This document shows positions 17,563-26,299 of a stretch of 49,913 nt of DNA, piece by piece. Position numbers and translations under genes: made by a program. Below the pieces are notes generated by a model. It was not told the DNA's origin and searched no databases. It saw only the letters and a program-made list of their open reading frames with translations. Source of the stretch: Pseudomonadota bacterium (GTDB lineage: Bacteria > Pseudomonadota > Gammaproteobacteria > Burkholderiales > Thiobacillaceae); NCBI GenBank assembly GCA_021802945.1, contig JAJZRE010000009.1:1-49913 (forward strand). The letters run 5' to 3'. The stretch's first letter is position 1. Each line of letters opens with the position of its first letter.

Positions 17563-18913
17563 GACGGACTCCCGGCACCGCGGCGCGGTGCGGCTGGGGT
17601 TGCAGGGGTTGCGGGTCGAGCACGCCCACGCTCAGATCCTCGTCCTGCAGCCATTGCTTCGCAGCGGCCTGAACGTCTTTGGCAGTCACTGCGCGCAACT
17701 TGTCGACCCGCTGCGCGAGCGCCTCGGGCGGCAGGCCCGCGGTCACGTACTCGCCGAGCTGCATTGCCTGATAAAACAGCGAGTCGCGCCGGTAGACGTC
17801 CGCCGCGATGACCTGCGCCTTGACCCGGGCAAGCTCGGCTTCGCTGATGCCGTCGCGCTGGAGCCGCCCGATCTGGTCGCGTATGGCTTTCTCGAGCGCG
17901 TCCACCGACTTGCCCGGCGCGGGCGTCGCATCGATCATGAACATGCCCGGCCCGCGCGACACGTCGTCGTAGCCCGCGCTCGCGCTCACGGCGATCTGCC
18001 GCGTCTTGACCAGCGCTTGCTGCAGCCGGGCCGAGTCGTTGCCGGACAGCACGCCCGCGAGAATCTCCAGCGCATAGGGCGCGGTGTCCTTCCGCCAGTC
18101 GCGGAGCACCGGCGCATGCCAGGCCATCAGCAGGTAGGGCACCTTCGCGGGCGCCTTGACCACGATGCGCTTCTCGCCGATCTGCGCAGGCTCGTCCTGC
18201 GGCTTGCGCACCGGCAATGCACGCGCGGGGAGCACCCCGAAATACCGCTTGGCCAGCGCGATCACGTCGTCCGCCTTCACGTCGCCCGCCACCACGAGCG
18301 TGGCGTTGTTGGGCACATACCAGCGGGCATACCAGTCGCGCGCGTCCTGAGCGGCCAGGTGCTGGAGATCGTCCATCCAGCCGATGACGGGGCGGCGATA
18401 GGGGCTCTCCTGGTAGGCCGCCGCCATCAGATGTTCGTAGACGACCGACTGCGGCTGGTCGTCGGTGCGCAGCCGGCGCTCCTCCATCACCACCTGCATT
18501 TCCTTGGCGAACAGGTCGTCCCGGATGACGAGATTGGCCATGCGATCCGATTCCAGCTGCATCGCCAGCTCCAGCCGGTCTTTCTGCAACTGCTGGAAAT
18601 ACGCCGTATGGTCGCGGTTGGTGAAGGCGTTCTCGCGTCCACCGGCGGCGGCGATGCGCTTGGAGAATTCGCCCGGCGGCACCGTTTTCGTTCCCCGGAA
18701 CATCATGTGCTCCAGCACGTGCGCCACGCCGGTCGTGCCGTTGAATTCGTCCATCGACCCGGCCCGGTACCACACCTGCGACACCACCACCGGTGCGCGA
18801 TGATCCTCCTGCACGATCACCCGCATGCCATTGTCCAGCGTGACGTCCGTCACCGCCGCCTGCGCACCGCCCACCACCAGCAGTGCCAGCAGCATCCCCC
18901 GCATGCCGAGCAT
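17552..18913 (-). CDS. M16-family zinc metallopeptidase (active subunit)
   Basis: A 453-aa secreted peptidase: a signal up to about residue 19 (MLLALLVVGGAQA), then the M16 domain with intact zinc motif HVLEH in GTTGVAHVLEHMMFRGT and a downstream EERR glutamate segment. The C-terminal M16 domain contains NDSARLQQAL. Likely periplasmic, with the partner encoded just downstream. The C-terminus is Gln/Pro rich. Several close in-frame ATGs (18913, 18904, 18895) leave the exact start open. Confidence 0.92.
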   Translation of the reverse strand: MLGMRGMLLALLVVGGAQAAVTDVTLDNGMRVIVQEDHRAPVVVSQVWYRAGSMDEFNGTTGVAHVLEHMMFRGTKTVPPGEFSKRIAAAGGRENAFTNRDHTAYFQQLQKDRLELAMQLESDRMANLVIRDDLFAKEMQVVMEERRLRTDDQPQSVVYEHLMAAAYQESPYRRPVIGWMDDLQHLAAQDARDWYARWYVPNNATLVVAGDVKADDVIALAKRYFGVLPARALPVRKPQDEPAQIGEKRIVVKAPAKVPYLLMAWHAPVLRDWRKDTAPYALEILAGVLSGNDSARLQQALVKTRQIAVSASAGYDDVSRGPGMFMIDATPAPGKSVDALEKAIRDQIGRLQRDGISEAELARVKAQVIAADVYRRDSLFYQAMQLGEYVTAGLPPEALAQRVDKLRAVTAKDVQAAAKQWLQDEDLSVGVLDPQPLQPQPHRAAVPGVRHDD

Positions 18914-18923
18914 GTTTCACCCC

Positions 18924-18966
18924 TCGTTGAACAAGTTCGAATGATAAGCCGTAGCCGAATGATAAG
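18924..18966. repeat. Palindrome and direct repeat between M16 and ftsY
   Basis: In the 94-base gap between the divergent M16 gene and ftsY, TTGAAC-AA-GTTCGAA is a near-palindrome. CGAATGATAAG occurs twice, at 18938-18948 and 18956-18966, offset by 18 bases. No consensus promoter is clear; these may be regulator sites. Confidence 0.4.
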
Positions 18967-19007
18967 ATTAGGCGTCCGTCAAACAGCAATGCTGACCGCC
19001 TTTACTC

Positions 19008-20008
19008 GTGTTTAGTTTCTTCAAGCCGAAACCGCCTGCCGCCGAACCGGCCGCGCCCGTCGCGCCTGAGCCTGTCGAGTCGCGTCCCGGCTGGGCGCAG
19101 CGGCTCAAGCAGGGGCTCGCCAAGACCCGCGACAAGCTGGGCGGCCAACTGGCCGGCCTGTTCGGCGTCGGGCGCAAGATCGACGCCGGGCTGTTCGAGG
19201 AACTCGAAACCATCCTGATCACCGCCGACGTCGGCGTCGATGCCACCCATGCCCTGCTCGACACCCTGCAGAAGAAAGTGCGTCGTGAAAACCTCACCGA
19301 GGCCTCCGACCTGCAGGCCGCGCTGAAGGAGGCCCTGGTCGACCTGCTGACGCCGCTGCAGGCGCCGCTCGACGTCACCCCGCACAAGCCCTTCATCCTC
19401 ATGCTGGCCGGCGTCAACGGCGCCGGCAAGACCACGACCATCGGCAAGCTCGCCAGGCTCTACCAGTCGCAGGGGCTGTCGGTGCTGCTGGCGGCGGGCG
19501 ACACCTTCCGCGCGGCGGCGCGCGAGCAGCTGCAGGTCTGGGGCGAACGCAACAACGTCACCGTCGTGAGCCAGGAAAAAGGCGATTCCGCCGCGGTCAT
19601 CTACGACGCCATCCAGGCCGCGCGCGCGCGCAACATCGACGTCGTGCTGGCCGACACCGCCGGCCGTCTGCCGACGCAGCTGCATCTGATGGAAGAGATC
19701 AGGAAGGTCAAGCGCGTGATCGAGAAAACGGCCCCCGGCGCGCCGCACGAGGTGCTGCTGGTGCTCGACGCCAACACGGGCCAGAACGCCGTCACCCAGG
19801 TCAAGGCCTTCGACGATGCGCTCGGCGTGACCGGCCTGGCGCTGACCAAGCTCGACGGCACCGCCAAGGGCGGCGCCATCGCCGCGATCGCCCACGCCTG
19901 CTTGACGCGGCCGCGGCCGATCCCGGTGCGCTACATCGGCGTCGGCGAGACCGTGGACGACCTGCGGCCCTTCGATGCGCGCGAATTCGTCGAGGCGGTG
20001 TTCGCAGC

Positions 20009-20012
<4 letters not shown>
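19008..20012 (+). CDS. ftsY: Signal recognition particle receptor FtsY
   Basis: FtsY docks SRP-ribosome complexes at the inner membrane. The 334-aa product has a short Pro/Ala-rich acidic N-terminus in place of the long A domain of E. coli, then the N domain. The GTPase G domain follows: [45 protein letters not shown] and the closing [14 protein letters not shown]. The start is GTG at 19008 (MFSFFKPK), a typical FtsY beginning, without a good ribosome binding site. Its stop overlaps the ftsE start (ATGA). Confidence 0.96.
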
Positions 20013-20667
<655 letters not shown>

Positions 20668-20671
<4 letters not shown>

Positions 20672-21576
20672 TCGGCTGGCTGCGTCATCACAAGCATGCG
20701 GTGCTTGCCGCCCTGCGTCGCCTGGGCGCACAACCGGTCACGACGGTTCTGACCGCGCTCGCCATGGGCGTGGCGATCAGCCTGCCGAGCGGGCTGTATC
20801 TGGGACTGGGCAACCTCGCGCGGGTGGCGGGCGGCCTGCCGGCGCAGCCGGAAATCAGCCTGTTTCTCGATGCCGGCGCATCCGCCGAACAAAAACAGCT
20901 CATCGCCGCGCGGCTCAGGCAGCCCGATATCGCCCAGGCCCGCTACGTGCCCCGGGACGAGGCGCTGGCCGCCCTGAGCGCAGCGCAGGATCTGGCCGAC
21001 ATCACCGCCGGCCTGCCGGAGAATCCGCTACCGGACGCCTGGGTCGTGCGACCGCGGACCGCGTCGCGCGACGCGCTGGTGCGGCTCTCCGACAGCCTGG
21101 GCAAACTGCCGGGCGTAGCGGAAACCCATCTCGACAGCCAGTGGGCGGAGCGCCTGCAGGCCGCGCTCGCCATCGGCCGCATGGGCGTCTGGCTGCTGGG
21201 CACCCTGTTTGCCATTGCCCTGATCGCCATTTCGGGCAACGCCATCCGCGCTCAGGTGCTGGCCCGGCGCGACGAAATCCTGGTCAGCCGGCTGATCGGC
21301 GCCACCGATTGGCATATCCGCCGCCCGTTCCTCTATCTGGGCGCGCTGCAGGGCCTGCTCGGCGGGCTCGCTGCAGGCGGCGTGCTGGCTGCCGCCGGCG
21401 CGGCCTTGCATGCCCCGGTCGAACGCCTGGCAAGCCTCTATGGGTCGACCTTTCATCTGCTGCCACCGAGCGCGGCCGAAATCGCCGTCGTACTCGGCCT
21501 GACCACGCTATTCGGCTGGCTGGGCGCCTGGCTCTCGGTGACCCGGACCCTGCTCCAGGTCGAAACGGCGCGCTGA
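20668..21576 (+). CDS. ftsX: Cell division membrane protein FtsX
   Basis: FtsX is the four-helix inner-membrane partner of FtsE. The 302-aa product has a cytoplasmic N-terminus, a first helix around TVLTALAMGVAISLPSG, an extracytoplasmic loop domain (~60-160), and three C-terminal helices, with the FtsX-domain segment ARRDEILVSRLIGATDWHIRR. ATG 20668 has GGGGAGG upstream within ftsE. A longer frame starting at 19975 overlaps ftsE out of frame and is not real. Confidence 0.95.
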
Positions 21577-21604
21577 TCTCCCGTCCCGGGAACCCTTCAC
21601 GGGT

Positions 21605-21631
21605 TTAGCACTCTCAGCATCAGAGTGCTAA
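21605..21631 (+). promoter_or_regulatory. CIRCE element (HrcA operator) upstream of rpoH
   Basis: TTAGCACTC (21605-21613), nine spacer bases, then GAGTGCTAA (21623-21631). Both arms match the CIRCE consensus perfectly. CIRCE is bound by the heat-shock repressor HrcA. It lies 27 bases before the rpoH ATG, in the 82-base gap after ftsX, so HrcA should repress rpoH transcription. Confidence 0.95.
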
Positions 21632-21658
21632 ACTAGCAAAAAAGGGGGTTTTACACGC

Positions 21659-22504
21659 ATGAATCAATCGATGTCTTTACCCGTTCCTGCGGCCTACAGC
21701 CTGGATAGCTACATTCAGACCGTCAATCGCTACCCCATGCTCGGCATGGAGGAAGAACAGCAGCTGGCGCGTGCCTGGCACGACAAGCAGGATGTCGAGG
21801 CGGCGCGCCAACTCGTGGTATCGCACCTGCGTGTCGTGGTGAGCGTGGCGCGCCATTATCTGGGCTACGGACTGCCCCATGCCGACCTCATCCAGGAAGG
21901 CAATGTCGGCCTGATGAAGGCGGTGAAACGTTTCGATCCGGACCGCGGGGTGCGCCTGGTCTCGTTCGCGCTGCACTGGATCCGTGCCGAAATCCACGAA
22001 TACGTTCTGAAAAACTGGCGCCTGGTCAAGGTGGCGACCACCAAGTCGCAGCGCAAGCTGTTCTTCAACCTGCGCAGCCTGAAGCAGTCGCTCAATGCCC
22101 TGACGCTGCAGGAAGCCGACGCCATGGCGCGCGAGCTCAATGTCAGCCGCAAGGACGTGCTGGAAATGGAAACGCGGATGTCGGGCCACGATGTATCGAT
22201 CGATCCGGCCGTGGACGACGGCGAGGAAAGCTACAGTCCGTTAGCTTATCTGGCGAGCCCGGACGAAAATCCGGCCCAGGTGCTGGAACGCGAGCAGACC
22301 GAACGGCTGCGGCACGACGGGCTGAACAACGCGCTGGAAGACCTCGACGAGCGCAGCCGCCACATCATCCAGGCGCGCTGGCTGACCGAAGGCGAAGCCG
22401 CGACGCTTCATGAACTGGCTGCCGAATATGGCGTCTCCGCGGAGCGCATCCGGCAGATCGAAGCCCGCGCCCTTCAAAAAATGCGCGCAGCGATACCCGT
22501 TTAA
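21659..22504 (+). CDS. rpoH: RNA polymerase heat-shock sigma factor RpoH (sigma-32)
   Basis: Sigma-32 directs RNA polymerase to heat-shock promoters. The 281-aa product has region 2 (GNVGLMKAVKRFDPDRGVR and SFALHWIRAEI), the RpoH box QRKLFFNLR that separates it from other sigma-70 proteins, and region 4 with the helix-turn-helix TLHELAAEYGVSAERIRQIE. ATG 21659 follows a GGGGG run. It lies behind ftsYEX as in many proteobacteria, but with its own CIRCE-bearing upstream region, so HrcA control is expected in addition to any thermosensing of the mRNA. Confidence 0.96.
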   Translation: MNQSMSLPVPAAYSLDSYIQTVNRYPMLGMEEEQQLARAWHDKQDVEAARQLVVSHLRVVVSVARHYLGYGLPHADLIQEGNVGLMKAVKRFDPDRGVRLVSFALHWIRAEIHEYVLKNWRLVKVATTKSQRKLFFNLRSLKQSLNALTLQEADAMARELNVSRKDVLEMETRMSGHDVSIDPAVDDGEESYSPLAYLASPDENPAQVLEREQTERLRHDGLNNALEDLDERSRHIIQARWLTEGEAATLHELAAEYGVSAERIRQIEARALQKMRAAIPV

Positions 22505-22510
22505 GCATCT

Positions 22511-22562
22511 CCCCCGCCAACGACAAGGCCCCGCAACTGCGGGGCCTTGTCGTTGGCGGGGG
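22511..22562. terminator. Perfect 24-bp hairpin, bidirectional terminator between rpoH and the cco genes
   Basis: Arms 22511-22534 and 22539-22562 are fully complementary around the loop AACT. The inner part (GGCCCCGC/GCGGGGCC) is followed on either strand by TTGTCGTT, a poor U-rich tail, and the stem extends through that tail. It lies between the convergent rpoH and the small cco-linked gene, so it probably ends both transcripts. Confidence 0.75.
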
Positions 22563-22567
22563 GCCAA

Positions 22568-22675
22568 TCAGAAAAACGAGCCGATCAGGACCGACAGGAT
22601 GCTGATCCATGCCCAGATGGTCAATCCTACGACCACCACCATGGGGAAACCCTGAAAAGTCAGAAGCTGTTTCAT
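22568..22675 (-). CDS. 35-aa single-helix membrane protein at the end of the ccoGHS unit
   Basis: A small gene: ATG at 22675 with GGAG eight bases upstream, 35 codons, then TGA. The product starts MKQLLTFQGFPM, has one strongly hydrophobic helix (VVVVGLTIWAWISILSVL) and ends IGSFF. It lies 34 bases after ccoS on the same strand and directly before the terminator hairpin, so it is the last gene of the ccoG-ccoH-ccoS unit. Size and position recall the small cbb3 subunit CcoM, but the sequence does not resemble the Pseudomonas stutzeri CcoM I know. A structural or assembly role in the cbb3 oxidase is inference. Confidence 0.7.
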   Translation of the reverse strand: MKQLLTFQGFPMVVVVGLTIWAWISILSVLIGSFF

Positions 22676-22709
22676 TGTGCGCACTCCATTAAGGTTGATG
22701 AATTTTAAT

Positions 22710-22895
22710 TTATTCGTCTTTGCTGCTCAAGCGCCGCGTCGGCAGCAGCGGATCATCGTCATCCATCAGGATGCGTTCGGCCGGGCCTTCCAGATCGTCG
22801 AACTGGCCGCTTTTGATCGACCAGAACACACCCAGGACGATCAGCAGCACGAATACGCCGGACAGCAGGAACAGGAATCCCAGGATGCCGCTCAT
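22710..22895 (-). CDS. ccoS: cbb3-type oxidase assembly protein CcoS
   Basis: CcoS (61 aa) is a one-helix inner-membrane protein needed for cofactor insertion into cbb3 oxidase. Its hydrophobic N-terminus leads into the family signature FWSIKSGQFDDLEGPAERIL, followed by an acidic stretch (MDDDDP). ATG at 22895 overlaps the stop of the FixH-like gene (ATGA). Confidence 0.95.
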   Translation of the reverse strand: MSGILGFLFLLSGVFVLLIVLGVFWSIKSGQFDDLEGPAERILMDDDDPLLPTRRLSSKDE

Positions 22896-23665
22896 GGCAG
22901 CACCAACTCCTGCGTATGCTGATAATGCAGGACGTGATCACGCGAAAGCCGAAGCTCGACCAGCCAGCGTCCGTTCGCAGGCAAGCGCAGCGCCCCGCCG
23001 TAGACGCCGGCATCGAGTTCCGCCAGCGGCAGGATGAGCTCCGCCCGCACTGCGCCAGGACGCTGCAGGCGGAGCTCGGCCTCGACGCCGTCGACGGGCA
23101 GGCCGGTGTGATTCCTGACCCGGACCCGGACAGCCCGCTCGAAGCCGTTGCCGTCCAGGCCGCTGACGTCGATGTCCCAGCCAAGCTCGGCCTCGCGGTG
23201 CGCCTTGGACAGCTCCGACGAAATTGCGGTGGCCGCTTCCTGATTGTGAGGAACCACGCCGGAGAATCCGCTGTAGACCGCCCCGCCATGGCTGCCCAGC
23301 CACCAGCGGCCGATCGGCTCCGGCAGGCCCTTGTTCGCGATGTAAAGAAAGCCCGCCATGAGCACCGTCAGCCCGGCGAAAAACAGCATGAGCAGCTTCG
23401 GGGCCCAGTGCATGCGCCCGCCACGCCGCCGGAACATGGTCAGCGCAAACAGCACCAGCGCCGTCGCGAAGAAAACCGAGATGTGGATGGCCACCACATC
23501 GAGCCCCGGCCAGCGGCCGATGATAAGGGCGAAATACGCGACCAGGGGAATGCCCCCCGCCAGAACGGCACGCAGGATCGGCGGCAGGCTGCGGACGAGC
23601 CCCCCGATGGCGTACAGGACAAGCACGGCGGCGAGTCCGCCGAACAGGGTGATCATCGTATTCAT
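22892..23665 (-). CDS. ccoH: FixH/CcoH-like oxidase assembly protein with extra membrane helices
   Basis: FixH/CcoH proteins act in cbb3 oxidase assembly. This 257-aa product is longer than the usual ~150-170 aa. Residues 1-~115 hold about four membrane helices (LFGGLAAVLVLYAIGGLV, an ILRAV... helix, HISVFFATALVLFALTMF, LLMLFFAGLTVLMAGFLYIA). Residues ~130-257 form a FixH-like periplasmic beta domain (VRVRVRNHTGLPVDGVEAEL, LDAGVYGGALRLPANG). It overlaps ccoG upstream and ccoS downstream by ATGA junctions. The copper ATPase gene ccoI, normally next, is missing. The FixH assignment rests on the C-terminal domain and the position. Confidence 0.8.
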   Translation of the reverse strand: MNTMITLFGGLAAVLVLYAIGGLVRSLPPILRAVLAGGIPLVAYFALIIGRWPGLDVVAIHISVFFATALVLFALTMFRRRGGRMHWAPKLLMLFFAGLTVLMAGFLYIANKGLPEPIGRWWLGSHGGAVYSGFSGVVPHNQEAATAISSELSKAHREAELGWDIDVSGLDGNGFERAVRVRVRNHTGLPVDGVEAELRLQRPGAVRAELILPLAELDAGVYGGALRLPANGRWLVELRLSRDHVLHYQHTQELVLP

Positions 23666-25098
23666 GGACGTATTCCGGGTGCGTCGAAACGGACGGTTTC
23701 GCTGCGGGCTTCCGCAGGCTTGCCGAGCGGGGTAATGACCAGTTCAAAGTGCTGCGTTCGCGCCGCCAGCGCCGGGGGCAGCCGCACGCTGGCCTGGACA
23801 AGCCCGCTGTGTCCGGGCTTGACCGTGATCTGCCTGAAATTTCCCAGATCCAGCGCGCCTGCCGGCACGCCGTTCGCGCTGATCACGTAGGTCTGATCCT
23901 GCGCGGCCTTGTTGGTGATGTGAATCTGGTAGCGATTGCGGATGTCGCCGTTCGACAGCACGACATACAAAGGCTGCCGAATCTGGTTCACGGTTCGATC
24001 GTAGCTGCCGCGGGAACCGATGCTGTAGACGAGGTAGGCACTCATCAGGATCAGGGCCACGCCATAGCCGATGGTTTTCAGACGCTTCCATTCGATCTTG
24101 GGCGCAGCGGGCTCGGGCGAAGCCAGATTCCTTTCCGAGTCGTAGCGGATCAGGCCGCGCGGAAAACCGAACGAATCCATGATGGTGTTGCACGCGTCGA
24201 TGCACAGGCCGCAGGAGATGCACTTGTATTGAAGTCCGTCACGAATATCGATGCCGGCCGGACACACCTGCACGCACAGACCGCAGTCGACGCAGTCGCC
24301 GAAGCCCTTTTCACGGCGCTCGGCCAGGGTGCGCTGACCGGCGCGGGCGCTGGCACGGCCATGGGCCGCTTCGCCACGTTTTGCGTCGTAATGCACCGCC
24401 AGCGTTTCAGGCTCGTACATCACGCTCTGAAAGCGGCCGTACGGACAGACATAGGTGCAGATCTGCTCGCGCATGAGACCCGCTGCGGCATACGTCGAGA
24501 CGGTGAGGATGCTGACCGTGATATAGGCGGCCGCATTGGCCTGGCCGCTGAAGAAGTCGAGCACCAGTTGGGGCGCGTACGTGAAGTAGGCGACGAAGGT
24601 CATGCCGGTCCAGAACGATGCCAGCAGCCATAGCGCATGCGTCCCGCCGACCTTGAGCACCTTTTCACGATCCCACGGCTGGCGATAGAGGCGGACGCGT
24701 GCGGGGCGTTCGCCCTGGATCGTGTGTTCGATCCAGATGAAGAAGTCGGTCCACAGCGTCTGGAAACAGAAGTAGCCGCAAAACGCGCGCCCCACCAGGC
24801 CGGTGACGAAGAACAGCAGGATGGCTGCGATGAACAACAGCAGGGCCAGCCAGATGACGTCCTGCGGATAGACCGTCAGGCCGAAGATCAGGAAACGTCG
24901 GCCAGGCAGATCAAACAGCACCGCCTGGGCAGGCGCATCCAGCCGCGACCATGGCAGCCATGGCGCCAGAAAATAAATCGCATAGGCCAGCGCCAGCACC
25001 GTAGTCTTGAAGCGGCGAAACCGTCCCTTCACCGAGCGGGTAAAGATGGGAATGCGCTTCTGGTAAAGCCCGAGCTGTTCTTCTAAGCCTGTTTGCAT
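23662..25098 (-). CDS. ccoG: cbb3 oxidase assembly protein CcoG (polyferredoxin)
   Basis: CcoG (478 aa) is an inner-membrane iron-sulfur protein that reduces Cu(II) for the cbb3 copper supply. It shows several membrane helices, C-x3-C in FCGYFCFQ, ICTYVCPYGRFQ, and two cytoplasmic [4Fe-4S] motifs, CVDCGLCVQVCPAGIDIR and CISCGLCIDAC. A C-terminal Ig-like periplasmic domain follows (PLYVVLSNGDIRNRYQIHI). It starts at 25098, 74 bases after the ccoP stop and past a terminator-like hairpin, so it may have its own promoter or rely on read-through. It overlaps the FixH-like gene downstream. Confidence 0.95.
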   Translation of the reverse strand: MQTGLEEQLGLYQKRIPIFTRSVKGRFRRFKTTVLALAYAIYFLAPWLPWSRLDAPAQAVLFDLPGRRFLIFGLTVYPQDVIWLALLLFIAAILLFFVTGLVGRAFCGYFCFQTLWTDFFIWIEHTIQGERPARVRLYRQPWDREKVLKVGGTHALWLLASFWTGMTFVAYFTYAPQLVLDFFSGQANAAAYITVSILTVSTYAAAGLMREQICTYVCPYGRFQSVMYEPETLAVHYDAKRGEAAHGRASARAGQRTLAERREKGFGDCVDCGLCVQVCPAGIDIRDGLQYKCISCGLCIDACNTIMDSFGFPRGLIRYDSERNLASPEPAAPKIEWKRLKTIGYGVALILMSAYLVYSIGSRGSYDRTVNQIRQPLYVVLSNGDIRNRYQIHITNKAAQDQTYVISANGVPAGALDLGNFRQITVKPGHSGLVQASVRLPPALAARTQHFELVITPLGKPAEARSETVRFDAPGIRP

Positions 25099-25122
25099 GG
25101 CGTGGCGGGTTGATCAGCGGGA

Positions 25123-25151
25123 AGCAAAAGCCCCCTTGACGGGGGCTTTGC
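25123..25151 (-). terminator. Terminator-like hairpin between ccoP and ccoG
   Basis: On the minus strand AAAGCCCCC-GTCAA-GGGGGCTTT forms a strong stem followed by TGC; the T run is inside the stem's 3' arm. It lies just after the ccoP stop and would end or attenuate ccoNOQP transcription before ccoG. Confidence 0.75.
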
Positions 25152-25172
25152 TTATGTCCTTATTCGACGGCC

Positions 25173-26093
25173 TTACTGCCCGCCACCCAGTTCGTGAACA
25201 TAGACTGTCAGAACCTTGATTTGTTCTGGCGAAAGGCGGCCGGCCCACGTCGGCATCACACCCTTGTTGAGGCCGCCGGTGATGACGCCGCGGATCGCCG
25301 CCACTTTGCCCGCGGCGCTGTCGGTCCCGGGGACGTTGGCCCACAGCCAGATGTTGTCGGTCAGGTTGGCGGAGCCGATGACCTGCCTGCCCTTGGCATC
25401 GGCGCCATGGCAGTAGTAGCAGGCTGCGGTTTCGCCATGGAACAGGGTGTTGCCGGCTGCCGCCTTCGCGGCGTCATGGCCGATACCCGAGAGGCTGGCC
25501 ACGTAGTTGGCCAGATCGTCGATCTGCTCGCCCGTCAGCACTTCGCCGAAAGCCGGCATGTAGCCGTGCCGACCGCCCGTGATCGTTTCGTTGATCTTGT
25601 CGAACGTGCCGCCATACAGCCAGTCGTCATCCGTCAGGTTGGGAAAGAAGCCGATCTTGCCCTGCCCACCGGCCTGGTGGCACGGCGCGCAGTTGTCGGC
25701 GAAGAGCGCCTTGCCCGATGACAGGATGAAGCCGTTCATGTCCGGATCCTTGGCGATCTCGGCGTAGGACATGCCCGCGATCTTGTCGAAGTAGGGCTTT
25801 TGCGCGGCCGCGGCCTTGTTCAGATCTTCCATCAGCAGCGCCCGGGTGTTCCAGCTATGCGTCTTGGTTTCGCCCTCGCTATTGACATAGGTGATGTTCG
25901 AGACACCGCCGATCCAGCCCTTGCCGAACGGCCACGAGGGATAAATGGTCCAGTACACCAGGGCGAAGGCCACCGTGACGTAGAAGGTGTAGACCCACCA
26001 GACCGGCAGCGGATTGTTGTATTCCTGCAGGTCGCCGTCCCAGGCATGGCCCGTGGTTTGCACAGTTTGAGATTGTAGTTTTTGCTCGCTCAT
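25173..26093 (-). CDS. ccoP: cbb3-type cytochrome c oxidase subunit III (diheme)
   Basis: CcoP (306 aa) passes electrons to CcoO/CcoN. It has an N-terminal helix (VWWVYTFYVTVAFALVYWTIYP) and the conserved DGDLQEYNNPLPVWW. Two cytochrome c domains have heme motifs CAPCH and CYYCH and Met-ligand regions (GYMPAF, GVMPTW). ATG 26093 overlaps the ccoQ stop (ATGA). Last gene of the structural operon, followed by a hairpin. Confidence 0.97.
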   Translation of the reverse strand: MSEQKLQSQTVQTTGHAWDGDLQEYNNPLPVWWVYTFYVTVAFALVYWTIYPSWPFGKGWIGGVSNITYVNSEGETKTHSWNTRALLMEDLNKAAAAQKPYFDKIAGMSYAEIAKDPDMNGFILSSGKALFADNCAPCHQAGGQGKIGFFPNLTDDDWLYGGTFDKINETITGGRHGYMPAFGEVLTGEQIDDLANYVASLSGIGHDAAKAAAGNTLFHGETAACYYCHGADAKGRQVIGSANLTDNIWLWANVPGTDSAAGKVAAIRGVITGGLNKGVMPTWAGRLSPEQIKVLTVYVHELGGGQ

Positions 26094-26275
26094 TGCTTGT
26101 CCTTCGTGTCTTCCTCATCGTCCATGAACGGTATGTTGCGGTAGGACTCGAGTTGGTCGCTCCGCTTCTTGCTACCGTAGGCGTAGAACACGATGCCGAT
26201 AAAGGTGACGAAAAAAATGACCAGTCCCAGGGGTTTGGTGTTTTCCGGCCTCGAAAACCACATCAACATGTCCAT
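26090..26275 (-). CDS. ccoQ: cbb3-type oxidase small subunit CcoQ
   Basis: CcoQ (61 aa) is a one-helix subunit that stabilises cbb3 oxidase. The segment PLGLVIFFVTFIGIVFYAYGSKKRS followed by an acidic C-terminus (MDDEEDTKDKQ) is typical of the family. It lies 24 bases after ccoO and overlaps ccoP. A second ATG at codon 4 is possible. Confidence 0.93.
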   Translation of the reverse strand: MDMLMWFSRPENTKPLGLVIFFVTFIGIVFYAYGSKKRSDQLESYRNIPFMDDEEDTKDKQ

Positions 26276-26299
26276 TTCAGGCCCCCGGATTGCTTTCGA

